Assembly: GCA_038260095.1 (NCBI GenBank)
Contig: JBBSOC010000002.1
Coordinates: forward strand, 15,435-79,434
Direction of reading: 5' to 3'
Length of the DNA stretch: 64,000 nucleotides
DNA from: QHCE01 sp038260095
GTDB taxonomy: Bacteria; Actinomycetota; Actinomycetes; Mycobacteriales; QHCE01
The notes below the pieces were generated by a model that ran no database searches, had not been told where the DNA came from, and saw only the letters and a list, made by a program, of their open reading frames with translations. This document shows positions 6,997 to 16,238 of this stretch, one piece after another (position 1 is the stretch's first letter; each line of letters opens with the position of its first letter). The position numbers were made by a program, and so were the translations under genes.

Positions 6997-9768
6997 CTAC
7001 GCCTTGGCGGCTACTTTTTTCTTTGTCTTAGTGGTGCGTCGAGTCCCTGCCGCTCGTGTCACTGGACCGCGTTCGCGGCGGTCGGCTAGTAGCTCGGCGG
7101 CGCGCTCGGTGGTAATTTCTTCAACGGCGTCGCCTTTTCGCAAGCTAGCGTTAGTCTCACCATCGGTCACGTAAGGTCCGAATCGGCCATCTTTAACCAC
7201 AATGGGGCTCTTGCTCACCGGATCCTCACCCAGCTCACGCAGCGGAGCCGCGGCAGCCTTTCGGGAGCGAGTCTTTGGCTGCGCGAACAGCTGCTCTGCC
7301 TGCTCCAATGTCACCGTGAACAGCTGATCCTCATTCTCCAGTGAACGGGAGTCGGTGCCTTTCTTTACATACGGTCCGTAACGACCGTTCTGCGCCGTGA
7401 TTTCTTGCCCATCTACCGCACCGATCGGTCGCGGCAGCGACAACAGCCGCAGCGCATCCACCAACGTCAGCTCCGCTGGCTCCATCGCCGAGAACAGGCT
7501 CGAGGTACGTTCCCCGCTATTAACGTATGGTCCGTAGCGCCCGGCTTTGAGCACCACCGGCTCGCCAGTCTCTGGGTGCTGACCAAGTTCCCGATCACCC
7601 TGCGGTGCGTCAAACAGCTCGACTACGCGCTCCCGGCTGAGCTCATCGGGAACCACATCATCGGGCAGGCTCACCCGCTCGCTCGCGTCTGCCTCAGCAT
7701 CGCCGTTGGAGGGCGCGGCACCCTTTTGAAGGTAGGGGCCGTAGCGGCCAACGCGGACCACTACATCATCAAAAAGCGGAATGGAGTTGACCCCACGCGC
7801 GTCAATCTCGCCCAGGTTCTCCGCCACGAGTTTTTTCAAACCACCCGCGCGTGCGATCCCAGTCTCATGGCGTTGCGTGGAATCCTTGCCCTGTTCAGCG
7901 CCGGTAGCACCACCAGTATCACCAAAGTAGAACTGCGTCAGCCACTCGATCCGGCTTCGATCACCGGAAGCTATTTCGTCTAAATCTTCTTCCACGCTAG
8001 CGGTGAAGTTGTAGTCCACTAGCCGCGCGAAGTGAGACTCCAACAGCTGCACCACCGCAAACGCGACAAAGGATGGGATGAGTGCCTGTCCCTTTTTCCA
8101 TACGTAACCACGATCTTGAATAGTCTGCATGATCGAGGCGTACGTACTGGGGCGGCCGATTCCCAGCTCTTCTAGGGCCTTCACCAGGCTTGCTTCGGTG
8201 TAACGAGCGGGTGGCTGCGTGGAATGCCCGGCGGCCTGTAGCTCTCGCGCTCCGAGCTCATCCCCAGTTTCCAGCTTCGGAAGCCGGCGCTGCGCATCGT
8301 CGGCCCCGTCATGTACATCATCAGCCGCGGAGCCGGTGGGTTCCTCATCACGGCTCTCTACATACGCCCGCAAGAAACCCGGTTCGGTGATCGTCTTTCC
8401 GGTAGCGGAAAAGTCAGCCACCTCACCGGAGCTAGAGGTGCCAGACAACCGCACCGAGACGCTCTGGCCTACCGCGTCGGTCATCTGTGAGGCTACCGTG
8501 CGCTGCCAGATCAGCTCGTACAATTTGAACTCATCAGTGGACAACGTCGAGGCAAGCTCACCGGGAGTGCGGAACTGGTCTCCGGAGGGGCGGATCGCCT
8601 CGTGAGCCTCTTGGGCGTTTTTGATCTTACGTGAATAGCGGCGAGGTTGCGGCGGAACGAAAGCGTCTCCAAACAGCTGCTGCACCTGCGATCGCGCCGC
8701 CGTCAAGGCGGCCTCCGACAAGTTCGTCGAGTCGGTACGCATATAGGTGATGTGGCCGTTTTCATACAACCGCTGCGCCACTCGCATGGTCTGCTGGCTG
8801 GAGAAACGCAGTTTGCGGCCCGCTTCCTGCTGCAAAGTCGAGGTCATGAATGGTGGATAAGGTTTGCGACGGTATGGCTTGTCCTCAACCCGAGTAACTC
8901 TGAAATTGGCAGCGAGCAGCCGAGTGGCCAGGCCGCGAGCACCTGCCTCGTCCAACGTCACAACGTCGCCGCGCACACCATCACGCAGCGCCCCGGTAGT
9001 GGGCTCGAAGTCTTTACCGACGGCAATCCGATCACCGTCCAGCGACACCAGACGGGCTTGGAAGCTGCTCGGCTCGCCTTCAGGACGCTGTTTGCCCAAA
9101 CTTGTGCCCGCGAGCTCGAATTCGGCTTCAATGTCCCAGTAGCCAGCTGCCCGAAATCGCATGCGAGCCCGCTCGCGTTCCACCACAATGCGAGTTGCCA
9201 CCGATTGCACGCGGCCCGCCGACAACTTCGGCATGACCTTCTTCCACAGCACCGGGCTGACTTCGTAGCCGTACAAGCGGTCCAGGATGCGGCGCGTCTC
9301 CTGCGCATCCACCAATGCGGCGTCGAGCTCCCGTGGATGGGCTACCGCATGCTCGATCGCGGTTCGGGTGATCTCGTGAAACACCATTCGCCGCACGGGA
9401 ACAGTGGGCTTAAGTGTCTGCACCAAATGCCAGGCGATCGCTTCGCCTTCGCGGTCCTCGTCTGTGGCCAGGTACAGCTCGTCGGCCTCTTTGAGTAGCG
9501 ACTTAAGCTTGGTGACCTGAGCCTTGCGATCTGGGCTCACTACGTACAGCGGGGCGAAGTCATGCTCAGTATCCACACCCAGCCGCGCCCAGGGCTCACC
9601 TTTGTGTTTGGCGGGAACATCAGCGGCGTTACGTGGTAAGTCTCGAATATGACCGATGCTGGCTTCCACAGTGAATCCCGTGCCAAGATAGCCCGCAATG
9701 GTACGGGCTTTGGCGGGCGACTCTACGATCACCAGCTTGTGTTGCGGTTTCTTGGGCTTGGAAGCCAC
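6997..9768 (-). CDS. topA: DNA topoisomerase I
   Basis: Type IA topoisomerase that relaxes negative supercoils by cutting one strand. The 923-residue protein starts with a Toprim domain (VIVESPAKARTIAGYLG; acidic DEDREGE). The catalytic Tyr lies in ITYMRTDSTNLSE near residue 340. Zinc ribbons are absent. Instead the C-terminal half carries four glycine-rich repeats (RYGPYLQKG, GRYGPYVNSG, GRYGPYVKKG, GRFGPYVTDG) and a Lys-rich tail (KTKKK), the usual actinobacterial C-terminal design. It is intact over 2.7 kb. It lies 3 bases downstream of the hppA stop codon, so the two may be cotranscribed. Confidence 0.95.
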   Translation of the reverse strand: MASKPKKPQHKLVIVESPAKARTIAGYLGTGFTVEASIGHIRDLPRNAADVPAKHKGEPWARLGVDTEHDFAPLYVVSPDRKAQVTKLKSLLKEADELYLATDEDREGEAIAWHLVQTLKPTVPVRRMVFHEITRTAIEHAVAHPRELDAALVDAQETRRILDRLYGYEVSPVLWKKVMPKLSAGRVQSVATRIVVERERARMRFRAAGYWDIEAEFELAGTSLGKQRPEGEPSSFQARLVSLDGDRIAVGKDFEPTTGALRDGVRGDVVTLDEAGARGLATRLLAANFRVTRVEDKPYRRKPYPPFMTSTLQQEAGRKLRFSSQQTMRVAQRLYENGHITYMRTDSTNLSEAALTAARSQVQQLFGDAFVPPQPRRYSRKIKNAQEAHEAIRPSGDQFRTPGELASTLSTDEFKLYELIWQRTVASQMTDAVGQSVSVRLSGTSSSGEVADFSATGKTITEPGFLRAYVESRDEEPTGSAADDVHDGADDAQRRLPKLETGDELGARELQAAGHSTQPPARYTEASLVKALEELGIGRPSTYASIMQTIQDRGYVWKKGQALIPSFVAFAVVQLLESHFARLVDYNFTASVEEDLDEIASGDRSRIEWLTQFYFGDTGGATGAEQGKDSTQRHETGIARAGGLKKLVAENLGEIDARGVNSIPLFDDVVVRVGRYGPYLQKGAAPSNGDAEADASERVSLPDDVVPDELSRERVVELFDAPQGDRELGQHPETGEPVVLKAGRYGPYVNSGERTSSLFSAMEPAELTLVDALRLLSLPRPIGAVDGQEITAQNGRYGPYVKKGTDSRSLENEDQLFTVTLEQAEQLFAQPKTRSRKAAAAPLRELGEDPVSKSPIVVKDGRFGPYVTDGETNASLRKGDAVEEITTERAAELLADRRERGPVTRAAGTRRTTKTKKKVAAKA

Positions 9769-9771
9769 CCG

Positions 9772-12126
9772 TTAAACCTCTACCTTCTCGAAGGTGGAGG
9801 CTATAGGCACATCCGCACCCACCACAATGCTGCGTCGCTTAGAAACCACGATCGCTACCACTACCACAGCCGCGGCCCCTAGCGCTACGGCAACACGCAG
9901 CACAGTGTTCTCCGAACTACCCACCGACCACGTCACTATCGCTGGTGCAATCAGCAGAGACACCAGGTTCATCACCTTGATTAGCGGGTTGATGGCCGGG
10001 CCGGCCGTGTCCTTGAATGGGTCACCGACTGTGTCACCAATGACGGTAGCGGCATGCGCGGGTGAACCCTTACCACCATGTGCACCATCCTCGACCATCT
10101 TCTTCGCGTTGTCCCAGGCACCGCCAGAGTTGGCGAGAAAGACTGCCATCAAGACACCTGTACCGATTGCTCCAGCCAGGTAGGAACCTAGCGCTCCGAC
10201 TCCGAGGCCAAATCCGACCGCAACTGGTCCGAGGATAGCCAGCAAACCAGGCGTAGCCAGCTCACGCAGTGAATCCTTCGTGCAGATGTCGACGACTCTG
10301 CCGTACTCCGGCTTCACGGCACCGGTCATGATGCCCGGATTGTCGGCGAACTGACGGCGCACCTCGAACACGATGGCACCAGCCGCCCGCGTCACCGCGT
10401 TGATAGCCAAGCCGGAGAACAAGAACACTACGGAAGCACCGATGATGAGACCGACCAGGTTTTTGGGGTCGGCCACGTTGAGCACACCGGAAAAGTTCAA
10501 CTGATCGGCGACGGAAAGACTGCTCAGCGTAGTCCCACCAGCATCCCGGAAAGCCTGTTGCACCGCGTCAGTGAACGAACCAAACAACGCGGTCGCCGCC
10601 AACACAGCGGTGGCGATCGCGATGCCTTTAGTAATGGCCTTGGTGGTGTTACCTACAGCGTCTAGATCCGTCAGCACCCGGGCACCAGCCGGGCTGACGT
10701 CGCCCGACATCTCGGCAATACCTTGCGCGTTGTCACTGATCGGTCCGAACGTATCCATGGCAACGATGACACCCACGGTGGTCAGCAAACCAGTGCCGGC
10801 CAGCGCAATCGCAAAAAGTGACACAACGATTGAGCCGCCGCCGAGCAGGAACGCACCGTAGACAGCCGCAGCAATCACCAGAGCGGTATACACCGCCGAC
10901 TCCATGCCCACAGTGATGCCGGCGAGCACTACAGTCGCCGGACCAGTCAACGCGGTCTTGCCGATATCACGCACCGGGCGCCTGTTGGTCTCAGTAAAGT
11001 ACCCCGTGAGCAGCTGAATCGCCGCCGCCAGCACGATGCCGATCGCAACCGCGCCAATAGCGATCACCCGCGGATCCCCGTCGTGCCCGGCCAAAGGCTT
11101 GCTGATATCGGACAACGCCGCAAACGAGCTGGGCAGATACGCGAAGGCGGCCACGCCGCACAGCACTACAGAGATCGCCGCCGACGTGAAAAACGCTCGG
11201 TTGATTGCGGTCATGCCGCTTTTATCGGTGGCGCGTAGCCGGATCAGGAAGACACCGATGATTGCCGTGATGACCCCGATGGCTGGCACGATCAGTGGGA
11301 AGACAAGACCCGCCTCACCGAAGGCCACCTTGCCCAAAATGAGCGCCGCGACCAACGTCACCGCATAGGACTCGAACAAGTCGGCCGCCATGCCGGCACA
11401 GTCACCGACGTTGTCGCCAACATTGTCGGCAATGGTGGCGGCATTACGCGGGTCGTCTTCGGGAATGTTGTGTTCAACTTTGCCCACCAGGTCCGCGCCC
11501 ACGTCAGCGGCCTTAGTGAAGATACCTCCGCCAACTCGCATGAACATGGCCAGCAGTGCCGCACCGAAACCAAATCCTTCTAGCACCGTCGGAGCGTCAG
11601 AGCGGTAGATCAAAACCACGGTCGCCGCGCCCAGTAGGCCAAGCCCAACCGTGAAGAATCCGACCACGCCACCAGTGCGAAACGCGATACGCATCGCGGA
11701 CGCGCCGCCGCTTTCATTCGCCGCGGCGGCTACTCGAACGTTTGCGCGGGTAGCAAGCCACATGCCGACATAGCCAATGAATGCGGAGAATAACGCGCCG
11801 ACGAGAAAGAATGCTGAACGACCAATCCGCACACCGGCATCATCATTGGGTACGGGCAGCAGGAATAGCAGTACGACCGCGAGGACCACAAAAACGCTCA
11901 GCGTCTTGAACTGCCGATTCAGATACGCCGAAGCGCCTTCCTGCACGGCTTCAGCGATGCGCTGCATCGCGGAGGTACCCTGGCCTGCCGCAAGGACGGT
12001 CTGGATCAGCTTGCCAGCGATGGCTAGCGCTATCAGCGCAATAACCGCCACTATGGCAACGTAGGTGACATTGCTAGCGGAAAGCTCTACCGGCCCGCTA
12101 CTTGCCGCGAGCGATGCGTCTCGCAT
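9772..12126 (-). CDS. hppA: Proton-pumping membrane pyrophosphatase
   Basis: Membrane-bound pyrophosphatase that couples pyrophosphate hydrolysis to proton export across the cell membrane. The 784-residue protein has about 16 hydrophobic segments and the diagnostic DNVGDNVGDCAGMAADLFESY region (residues shown in part: ADNVGDNVGDCAGMA). The GNTTKAITKG block near residue 495 has Lys where potassium-dependent enzymes have Ala, so it should be of the potassium-independent type. The start ATG has a clear ribosome site (AGGAGG four bases upstream). It directly precedes topA. Confidence 0.95.
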   Translation of the reverse strand: MRDASLAASSGPVELSASNVTYVAIVAVIALIALAIAGKLIQTVLAAGQGTSAMQRIAEAVQEGASAYLNRQFKTLSVFVVLAVVLLFLLPVPNDDAGVRIGRSAFFLVGALFSAFIGYVGMWLATRANVRVAAAANESGGASAMRIAFRTGGVVGFFTVGLGLLGAATVVLIYRSDAPTVLEGFGFGAALLAMFMRVGGGIFTKAADVGADLVGKVEHNIPEDDPRNAATIADNVGDNVGDCAGMAADLFESYAVTLVAALILGKVAFGEAGLVFPLIVPAIGVITAIIGVFLIRLRATDKSGMTAINRAFFTSAAISVVLCGVAAFAYLPSSFAALSDISKPLAGHDGDPRVIAIGAVAIGIVLAAAIQLLTGYFTETNRRPVRDIGKTALTGPATVVLAGITVGMESAVYTALVIAAAVYGAFLLGGGSIVVSLFAIALAGTGLLTTVGVIVAMDTFGPISDNAQGIAEMSGDVSPAGARVLTDLDAVGNTTKAITKGIAIATAVLAATALFGSFTDAVQQAFRDAGGTTLSSLSVADQLNFSGVLNVADPKNLVGLIIGASVVFLFSGLAINAVTRAAGAIVFEVRRQFADNPGIMTGAVKPEYGRVVDICTKDSLRELATPGLLAILGPVAVGFGLGVGALGSYLAGAIGTGVLMAVFLANSGGAWDNAKKMVEDGAHGGKGSPAHAATVIGDTVGDPFKDTAGPAINPLIKVMNLVSLLIAPAIVTWSVGSSENTVLRVAVALGAAAVVVVAIVVSKRRSIVVGADVPIASTFEKVEV

Positions 12127-12353
12127 GTATCCTCCTGGTCATGCTGAATGAATCACCGCGTGATCGAATCCAGCCAGTCCGCGCCCGCTTCTGTGCAGGT
12201 TGGTCCAGCTACACGTTTCGAGTACACGACGGTGCGTTGCACCTCGGGGTGATTTGGGGAGTGTAGGCGAGACCAGGTCAGGCCTGCACCACCGGATGCC
12301 ACTCCAGACCACATTCCCCCAGACAAACAGCGCCAGAAGCACGCATTATGCGT

Positions 12354-12872
12354 TCAAGGTCCCGCATTCGGGCCCAACTTTACTGGCCAACTGGCGCGCA
12401 CCAGCGTGCCTATGCCATCCGGTGCTGGACCGATCTCGATCTCATCGATCATTCCGGTCAGGAGCAGCGGCGCGTTCGCCAGTTCTTCCGACACCTCGGT
12501 GGAGACAGCGGTCGCCATCTGCTGCCATGCGGAAACCGTATCGGTATCGGTATCGCGGTAGGGCGCGTAATCACGAACGACCAGAACAATCTGTTCTTCC
12601 CCTGCGCTCGTGCGCTGACGTGAAATAGACAACTCCACGGCATCAGTGAGTTCGCAGCGTATCGCTGCGGCGATTGCCCGATTACACGCCTCAGAGACGG
12701 CGAGTTTGACGTCGTCGAGCGCTTCCAGCTGCGCACCGAGCTTTCGTGCTGCCGCAACCGCCACCAGCCGTGCCGTCGGAACGTGCGCGGGGGTAGGGCT
12801 GATCCTCAACGAAATCACCGGATCTCGCTCGGCAGCCGCTACACCGTACTGCGCGCCGACCCATGCGGTCAT
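12354..12872 (-). CDS. Anti-sigma factor, RsbW-like ATPase
   Basis: A 172-residue protein with a GHKL-type ATPase fold as in RsbW/SpoIIAB. The N-box region reads LDDVKLAVSEACNRAI, and later parts match the family weakly. Such proteins hold a sigma factor inactive and phosphorylate an antagonist. The gene lies 12 bases downstream of a STAS antagonist gene, the normal pair. No sigma factor gene is next to it, so the target must be encoded elsewhere. About 230 bases between this gene and hppA hold the hppA ribosome site and nothing else I can support. Confidence 0.75.
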   Translation of the reverse strand: MTAWVGAQYGVAAAERDPVISLRISPTPAHVPTARLVAVAAARKLGAQLEALDDVKLAVSEACNRAIAAAIRCELTDAVELSISRQRTSAGEEQIVLVVRDYAPYRDTDTDTVSAWQQMATAVSTEVSEELANAPLLLTGMIDEIEIGPAPDGIGTLVRASWPVKLGPNAGP

Positions 12873-12884
12873 CGTGGGTCCACC

Positions 12885-13256
12885 CTACTGTGTAGAGCTC
12901 GGCCGACCTGCGTCGCCGAGTGCAACGTCGATGGCGTCTTCTACCGAGGAAGCGATGGTGAACACTCGTTCCAAACCGGTGATACGAAAAATTTTCACAA
13001 TGCGCTCTTGCGTACAGACCAGCGCGAGGCTGCCGTTAGCGGCCTTCACCCGTTTGAGCGTGCCTACCAACACGCCAAGCCCGGTTGAATCTAGAAAATC
13101 CACATCTCGCATGTCCACTACCAGATGACGGTCCCCCGCATCCACAAGATCGACCAGCTTGACTCGAAGCTGCGGCGCGGTGTAGACATCGATCTCTCCC
13201 GCCACCGATACCACCGTATGGTCGTCAACCGAACGTGTGGTGATCGTGAGTTCCAT
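12885..13256 (-). CDS. Anti-sigma factor antagonist (STAS)
   Basis: A 123-residue STAS domain protein. The central VDFLDSTGLGVLVG block (about residues 52-65) carries the Ser that an RsbW-like kinase phosphorylates. In its unphosphorylated state it should bind the anti-sigma factor encoded just downstream and free the sigma factor. The two genes form an operon. The usual length of the family is 100-120 residues. Confidence 0.85.
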   Translation of the reverse strand: MELTITTRSVDDHTVVSVAGEIDVYTAPQLRVKLVDLVDAGDRHLVVDMRDVDFLDSTGLGVLVGTLKRVKAANGSLALVCTQERIVKIFRITGLERVFTIASSVEDAIDVALGDAGRPSSTQ

Positions 13257-13430
13257 TAAGATCCTCCATACGGTAGTAGTGCGATAGCAAGTGGCACCAC
13301 ATAGCGTGTAACTACGTTGCCCATTGTTGCCGATCTAACCACTAGTGTCGTGCATTGTGAGCTGGCGCCGCACCGGACATGCAGCTAGTGCGACTTAAGT
13401 GCGCCATCGACAACGCTATTCACGCGGTCT

Positions 13431-13562
13431 CTTACTCGGTGTGCACGATAAAAATTTTTGCACAAGTTCTCTTAACTTGGCAAAACACGCTGCCACTGAC
13501 CTGGTTGCTTCATCGACGATGGGTGATGGCCGTAGCTTGCAATCGTGCACCATGTCGTTAGC
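13431..13562. mobile_element. MITE-like element, copy A
   Basis: A short noncoding element whose reverse complement occurs again at about 37782-37912. The core runs 13441-13550 between GTGCACGAT and ATCGTGCAC. The first 44 bases of the core are identical in the two copies and the rest is about 85-90% alike by eye. The wider ends form imperfect inverted repeats (TAACGA..TGGTGCACGAT in the best arms). Inside are an AAAAATTTTT palindrome and a small hairpin (CAAGTT-CTCTT-AACTTG). It holds no reading frame. It fills most of the 331-base gap between the STAS gene and the pilus operon. Confidence 0.75.
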
Positions 13563-13587
13563 CCAAGGCGTGAGTAGCGAACGGCTG

Positions 13588-13947
13588 TCAGTCTTCCACC
13601 GGTCCAGCTCTGGCTGTTGCTACCGATGAGCGCGGCAGCTTTAATCGCAGGTTTGTTGCGGCAACCTGCACTGAAACGACAGCGTCGAGACCGTCCAGGC
13701 GACAACTGAGTAGCGTTGCATGATTGGCCAGGGCTACACTGCGAGCAGCTCGACAGGCCCGGCCCTGATCAACCAAACTGCGTTGAGCGGCGGCAACCGC
13801 AGCTAAGTCCGCGACGTTGCTCGCCCGATGGACTGCGAGCATATAGGAACCAGCGGTAGCAATCGTCGCGGCGATCAACACGATAGCTGTACCCAGCGCC
13901 ATGACCATTACCGATGCGCTGCCAGCGTCACGCCCTCGGCTACTCAT
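13588..13947 (-). CDS. TadE-like secretion-neighbourhood protein
   Basis: A 119-residue protein with one N-terminal membrane segment (MALGTAIVLIAATIATAGSYML) after a short polar start, then VADLAAVAAAQ. This matches the small TadE-like protein that closes the actinobacterial Tad operon (position of Rv3654c/Rv3655c). It is likely a minor pilin or secretion accessory. Its ATG overlaps the stop of the preceding TadE gene, so it belongs to the operon. Confidence 0.7.
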   Translation of the reverse strand: MSSRGRDAGSASVMVMALGTAIVLIAATIATAGSYMLAVHRASNVADLAAVAAAQRSLVDQGRACRAARSVALANHATLLSCRLDGLDAVVSVQVAATNLRLKLPRSSVATARAGPVED

Positions 13948-14336
13948 GGCGGTGCCTTGTCTTCTTTGCTTTGTTCACCCTCTTCAGCCGCTGCGACGCA
14001 GACCGCTGAAATCTGTACCGCAGGTAACGCGGCGCCCCCAAGTCGCATATGCGCCTGAACCGTAGCCCGCACCATCCCTGCCTCAGTGACAACCGCAAGC
14101 TGCGCTGCCTGGGGCATGTTCGCCATAGCAGGGCGTTCTCCTCGAGCCACCGCGCGTGCCGCCAAGCATGCCGCATGCTCACTGCGAAGCTGGGTAGTGA
14201 CGGCGCCCACAGCGCCTAGGGCAATCGTGAGCATCAGCACCAGCGCTGGCATCGTGGCAGCCAGCTCCGCGGTCACCATCCCCGAGTCACGGCTATTATG
14301 CCGTTCCCGGGAATTCGTCTCACCAGTCGGCGTCAC
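13944..14336 (-). CDS. TadE-family minor pilin
   Basis: A 130-residue protein with a prepilin-like start: polar leader, then GMVTAELAATMPALVLMLTI, where cleavage would follow the Gly. One hydrophobic helix anchors it. TadE proteins are pseudopilins of Flp/Tad pili. The GTG start overlaps the TGA stop of the Flp-type pilin, so they are cotranslated. Confidence 0.75.
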   Translation of the reverse strand: MTPTGETNSRERHNSRDSGMVTAELAATMPALVLMLTIALGAVGAVTTQLRSEHAACLAARAVARGERPAMANMPQAAQLAVVTEAGMVRATVQAHMRLGGAALPAVQISAVCVAAAEEGEQSKEDKAPP

Positions 14337-14506
14337 TTCAACGCTCGCGTCACGATGGCAGTGAGCGCTTGCTGCACGGTGGGACTTGTCAACACTTTGA
14401 GCAGAATCCCGGCAAACGCCACCGCTGCCACGATGCCAACGGCATACTCGGCAGTCGTCATTCCTGTCTCACCGTGCCGACGCAGCCATCGTCGAATATT
14501 CTCCAT
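14333..14506 (-). CDS. Flp-type pilin / DUF4244 protein
   Basis: A 57-residue protein, MENIRRWLRRHGETGMTTAEYAVG..., with a basic leader, the cleavage site G|MTTAEYA and a hydrophobic helix ending at LLKVLTSP. This is the major pilin design of actinobacterial Tad loci. GGAGAC stands a few bases ahead of the ATG as ribosome site. It lies between the motor genes and TadE, the usual order. Confidence 0.85.
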   Translation of the reverse strand: MENIRRWLRRHGETGMTTAEYAVGIVAAVAFAGILLKVLTSPTVQQALTAIVTRALK

Positions 14507-14564
14507 TACTGTCTCCTAATCTTTAGTTGTGTTATCTATTGGGTTGCCCAGACCAAACTGCGCC

Positions 14565-16238
14565 TCATATAGCCGTTTTTAGGGCTTGTTGCAGCACACT
14601 GACCACTACGGGAACGACGCCCAGCAGCACAAAGGACGGCAGAAAGCAGCACATCAACGGCGCGACCATGAGCACACCGCGGCGCTGTGCGGCTGCTTCC
14701 TGTGCGGCCTGCGTTGACTCGCGAAGTTGGGCAGCCATGCGTACGAGGCTGTCGGCTAGTGCGGCTCCACTGTGACCGCTGCGGGCAAGCGCCCGTAGGA
14801 GCGGCGCGGCGTCAGGGGCTTCACAGATGCCGCGCCGCCATGCGGCTGGGATAGGCTCACCAAGTGCCGCGGCAGCACCTACAGCTCGCAGGCTTGCGCC
14901 TAGGCGGCCGCTCAACGCTGTGCCCACCTGGCATAGCGCCTGTGAGGTAGGGGAACCGGACCGCAGTGCGGCTGACAGCAGCACTAGGGCGTAGGGAAGC
15001 TGCTCCAGCCAGCCTGGGTCAGGTCGGCGGGCCTGCCTCCTACGCAGCCAGGCCATACTCGCAACTGAACCCAGTGCTACCCCCACTCCGATCGGTAAAG
15101 CCCATACAGCACGTCCGATAAACCAGGCAGCCGCCACGCCCGCGAGTGCCCCCACAAACCACCGGACAGCGGGTCCCGTGGTCCCAGTGCTGGTGCTTTC
15201 GGAGTCGGCAGCGAAAGGATCGCAGCCATTGCTATCCACTTTCAGCACCGCTGCCAAACCCCGTAACCGTTGTCTGCTCACACATCTGTCACGACGCCAC
15301 GTGAGTGCTGACAGCACACCGCGAACCGCTGAAATCATCCGCGGCGTTCCCGCATCGGCAGCAGCGATCCGGTCTGCCCAGATCCATCCAGCGCAGTGCA
15401 ACACCACCGCTGTTAGCGCACAACACGCTCCCAAGAAGCTGTGCAGCAGCACTGCGGCCGGGTCCGCGCCCATGGTGCAACCGACCGCTATTCCTAGCGC
15501 GGGCAACAATGACAGCACCATGACCGTGGCGCGAGCACTCGCCGTGTGTACTGCCGCCGCCTGCTCGCGTCGGCGCTGCGCTGCTAGCTCGTCGTCTAGG
15601 CCGTCGAGCACACCTGCAAGTGCCGAGCCGGATTCTTGGAGCTTCCAAGCGGCGGCAAGGCGATCGCACCACGCTGCCTGTGGCACAGGGACCGCGCGCA
15701 GCGCAGCCACCACTCCTACCCCGTCCCCACTAGCGGCGTTTCGTACCTGTTGCCATGCCACAAGCATGCGCAGTACCGCGGCACATAGAGTGCAGGCGGT
15801 GTCTGACTGCGCGCAGCTAGGGTGGCGTGAACGCAGGCCCGCGCAGACCATGTCGGTTGCTGCTACTAGCGCTAGATGCGGAGACTGGCCAGCGCGGATT
15901 TCGTCGGCAATCGTCATGCATGCTTCAGAGCACAGCGATAAGGAGATGCGGCGCAACGCACGCCAGCGACGCGCACGTAGCGCTCGCCGCAGCAACCAGA
16001 AATAACAACAGCTCGCCACAGCCAGAACTGGACCGCTCACTACGTATGCGGCGCCGACCATACCGAGATAGCCCGGCAGGCACCACCCATGCCACCATCG
16101 CCTGAGCCTGACAAACCTAAGCCTCCGCAGCTGAGCTGTGTCACCGTCGGCGTACTTGTCCGGCGCGGACTGAGTCGCAGCCAGCAGCCGTAAACGCGTC
16201 CGCGAGCTCAACCGACTAGACGTCAAAGCGGCGATCAT
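14565..16238 (-). CDS. TadB-TadC fused pilus platform protein
   Basis: A 557-residue membrane protein with two type II secretion F (GspF) domains in one chain. The first is around residues 95-290 (ACMTIADEIRAGQSPHLAL...LAAAWKLQESGSALAGVLDGL). The second is around 390-550 (LEQLPYALVLLSAALRSGSPTSQAL...LARSGHSGAALADSLVRMA), each with flanking membrane helices. In relatives TadB and TadC are separate genes (Rv3657c, Rv3658c). A PFAADSEST linker of low complexity joins the halves. It forms the inner-membrane platform of the pilus. It overlaps the upstream ATPase gene by four bases. Confidence 0.8.
   Translation of the reverse strand: MIAALTSSRLSSRTRLRLLAATQSAPDKYADGDTAQLRRLRFVRLRRWWHGWCLPGYLGMVGAAYVVSGPVLAVASCCYFWLLRRALRARRWRALRRISLSLCSEACMTIADEIRAGQSPHLALVAATDMVCAGLRSRHPSCAQSDTACTLCAAVLRMLVAWQQVRNAASGDGVGVVAALRAVPVPQAAWCDRLAAAWKLQESGSALAGVLDGLDDELAAQRRREQAAAVHTASARATVMVLSLLPALGIAVGCTMGADPAAVLLHSFLGACCALTAVVLHCAGWIWADRIAAADAGTPRMISAVRGVLSALTWRRDRCVSRQRLRGLAAVLKVDSNGCDPFAADSESTSTGTTGPAVRWFVGALAGVAAAWFIGRAVWALPIGVGVALGSVASMAWLRRRQARRPDPGWLEQLPYALVLLSAALRSGSPTSQALCQVGTALSGRLGASLRAVGAAAALGEPIPAAWRRGICEAPDAAPLLRALARSGHSGAALADSLVRMAAQLRESTQAAQEAAAQRRGVLMVAPLMCCFLPSFVLLGVVPVVVSVLQQALKTAI

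Noticed and set aside
8647..9498. Open frame of 283 codons opposite topA
   Set aside because: Antisense shadow of a conserved gene; composition is His/Arg/Gln-rich and unlike a real protein.
15178..16005. Long open frame (275 codons) on the plus strand inside the TadB-TadC gene
   Set aside because: Shadow of the GC-rich gene on the other strand; Ala/Thr/Ser-rich with no motif or ribosome site.
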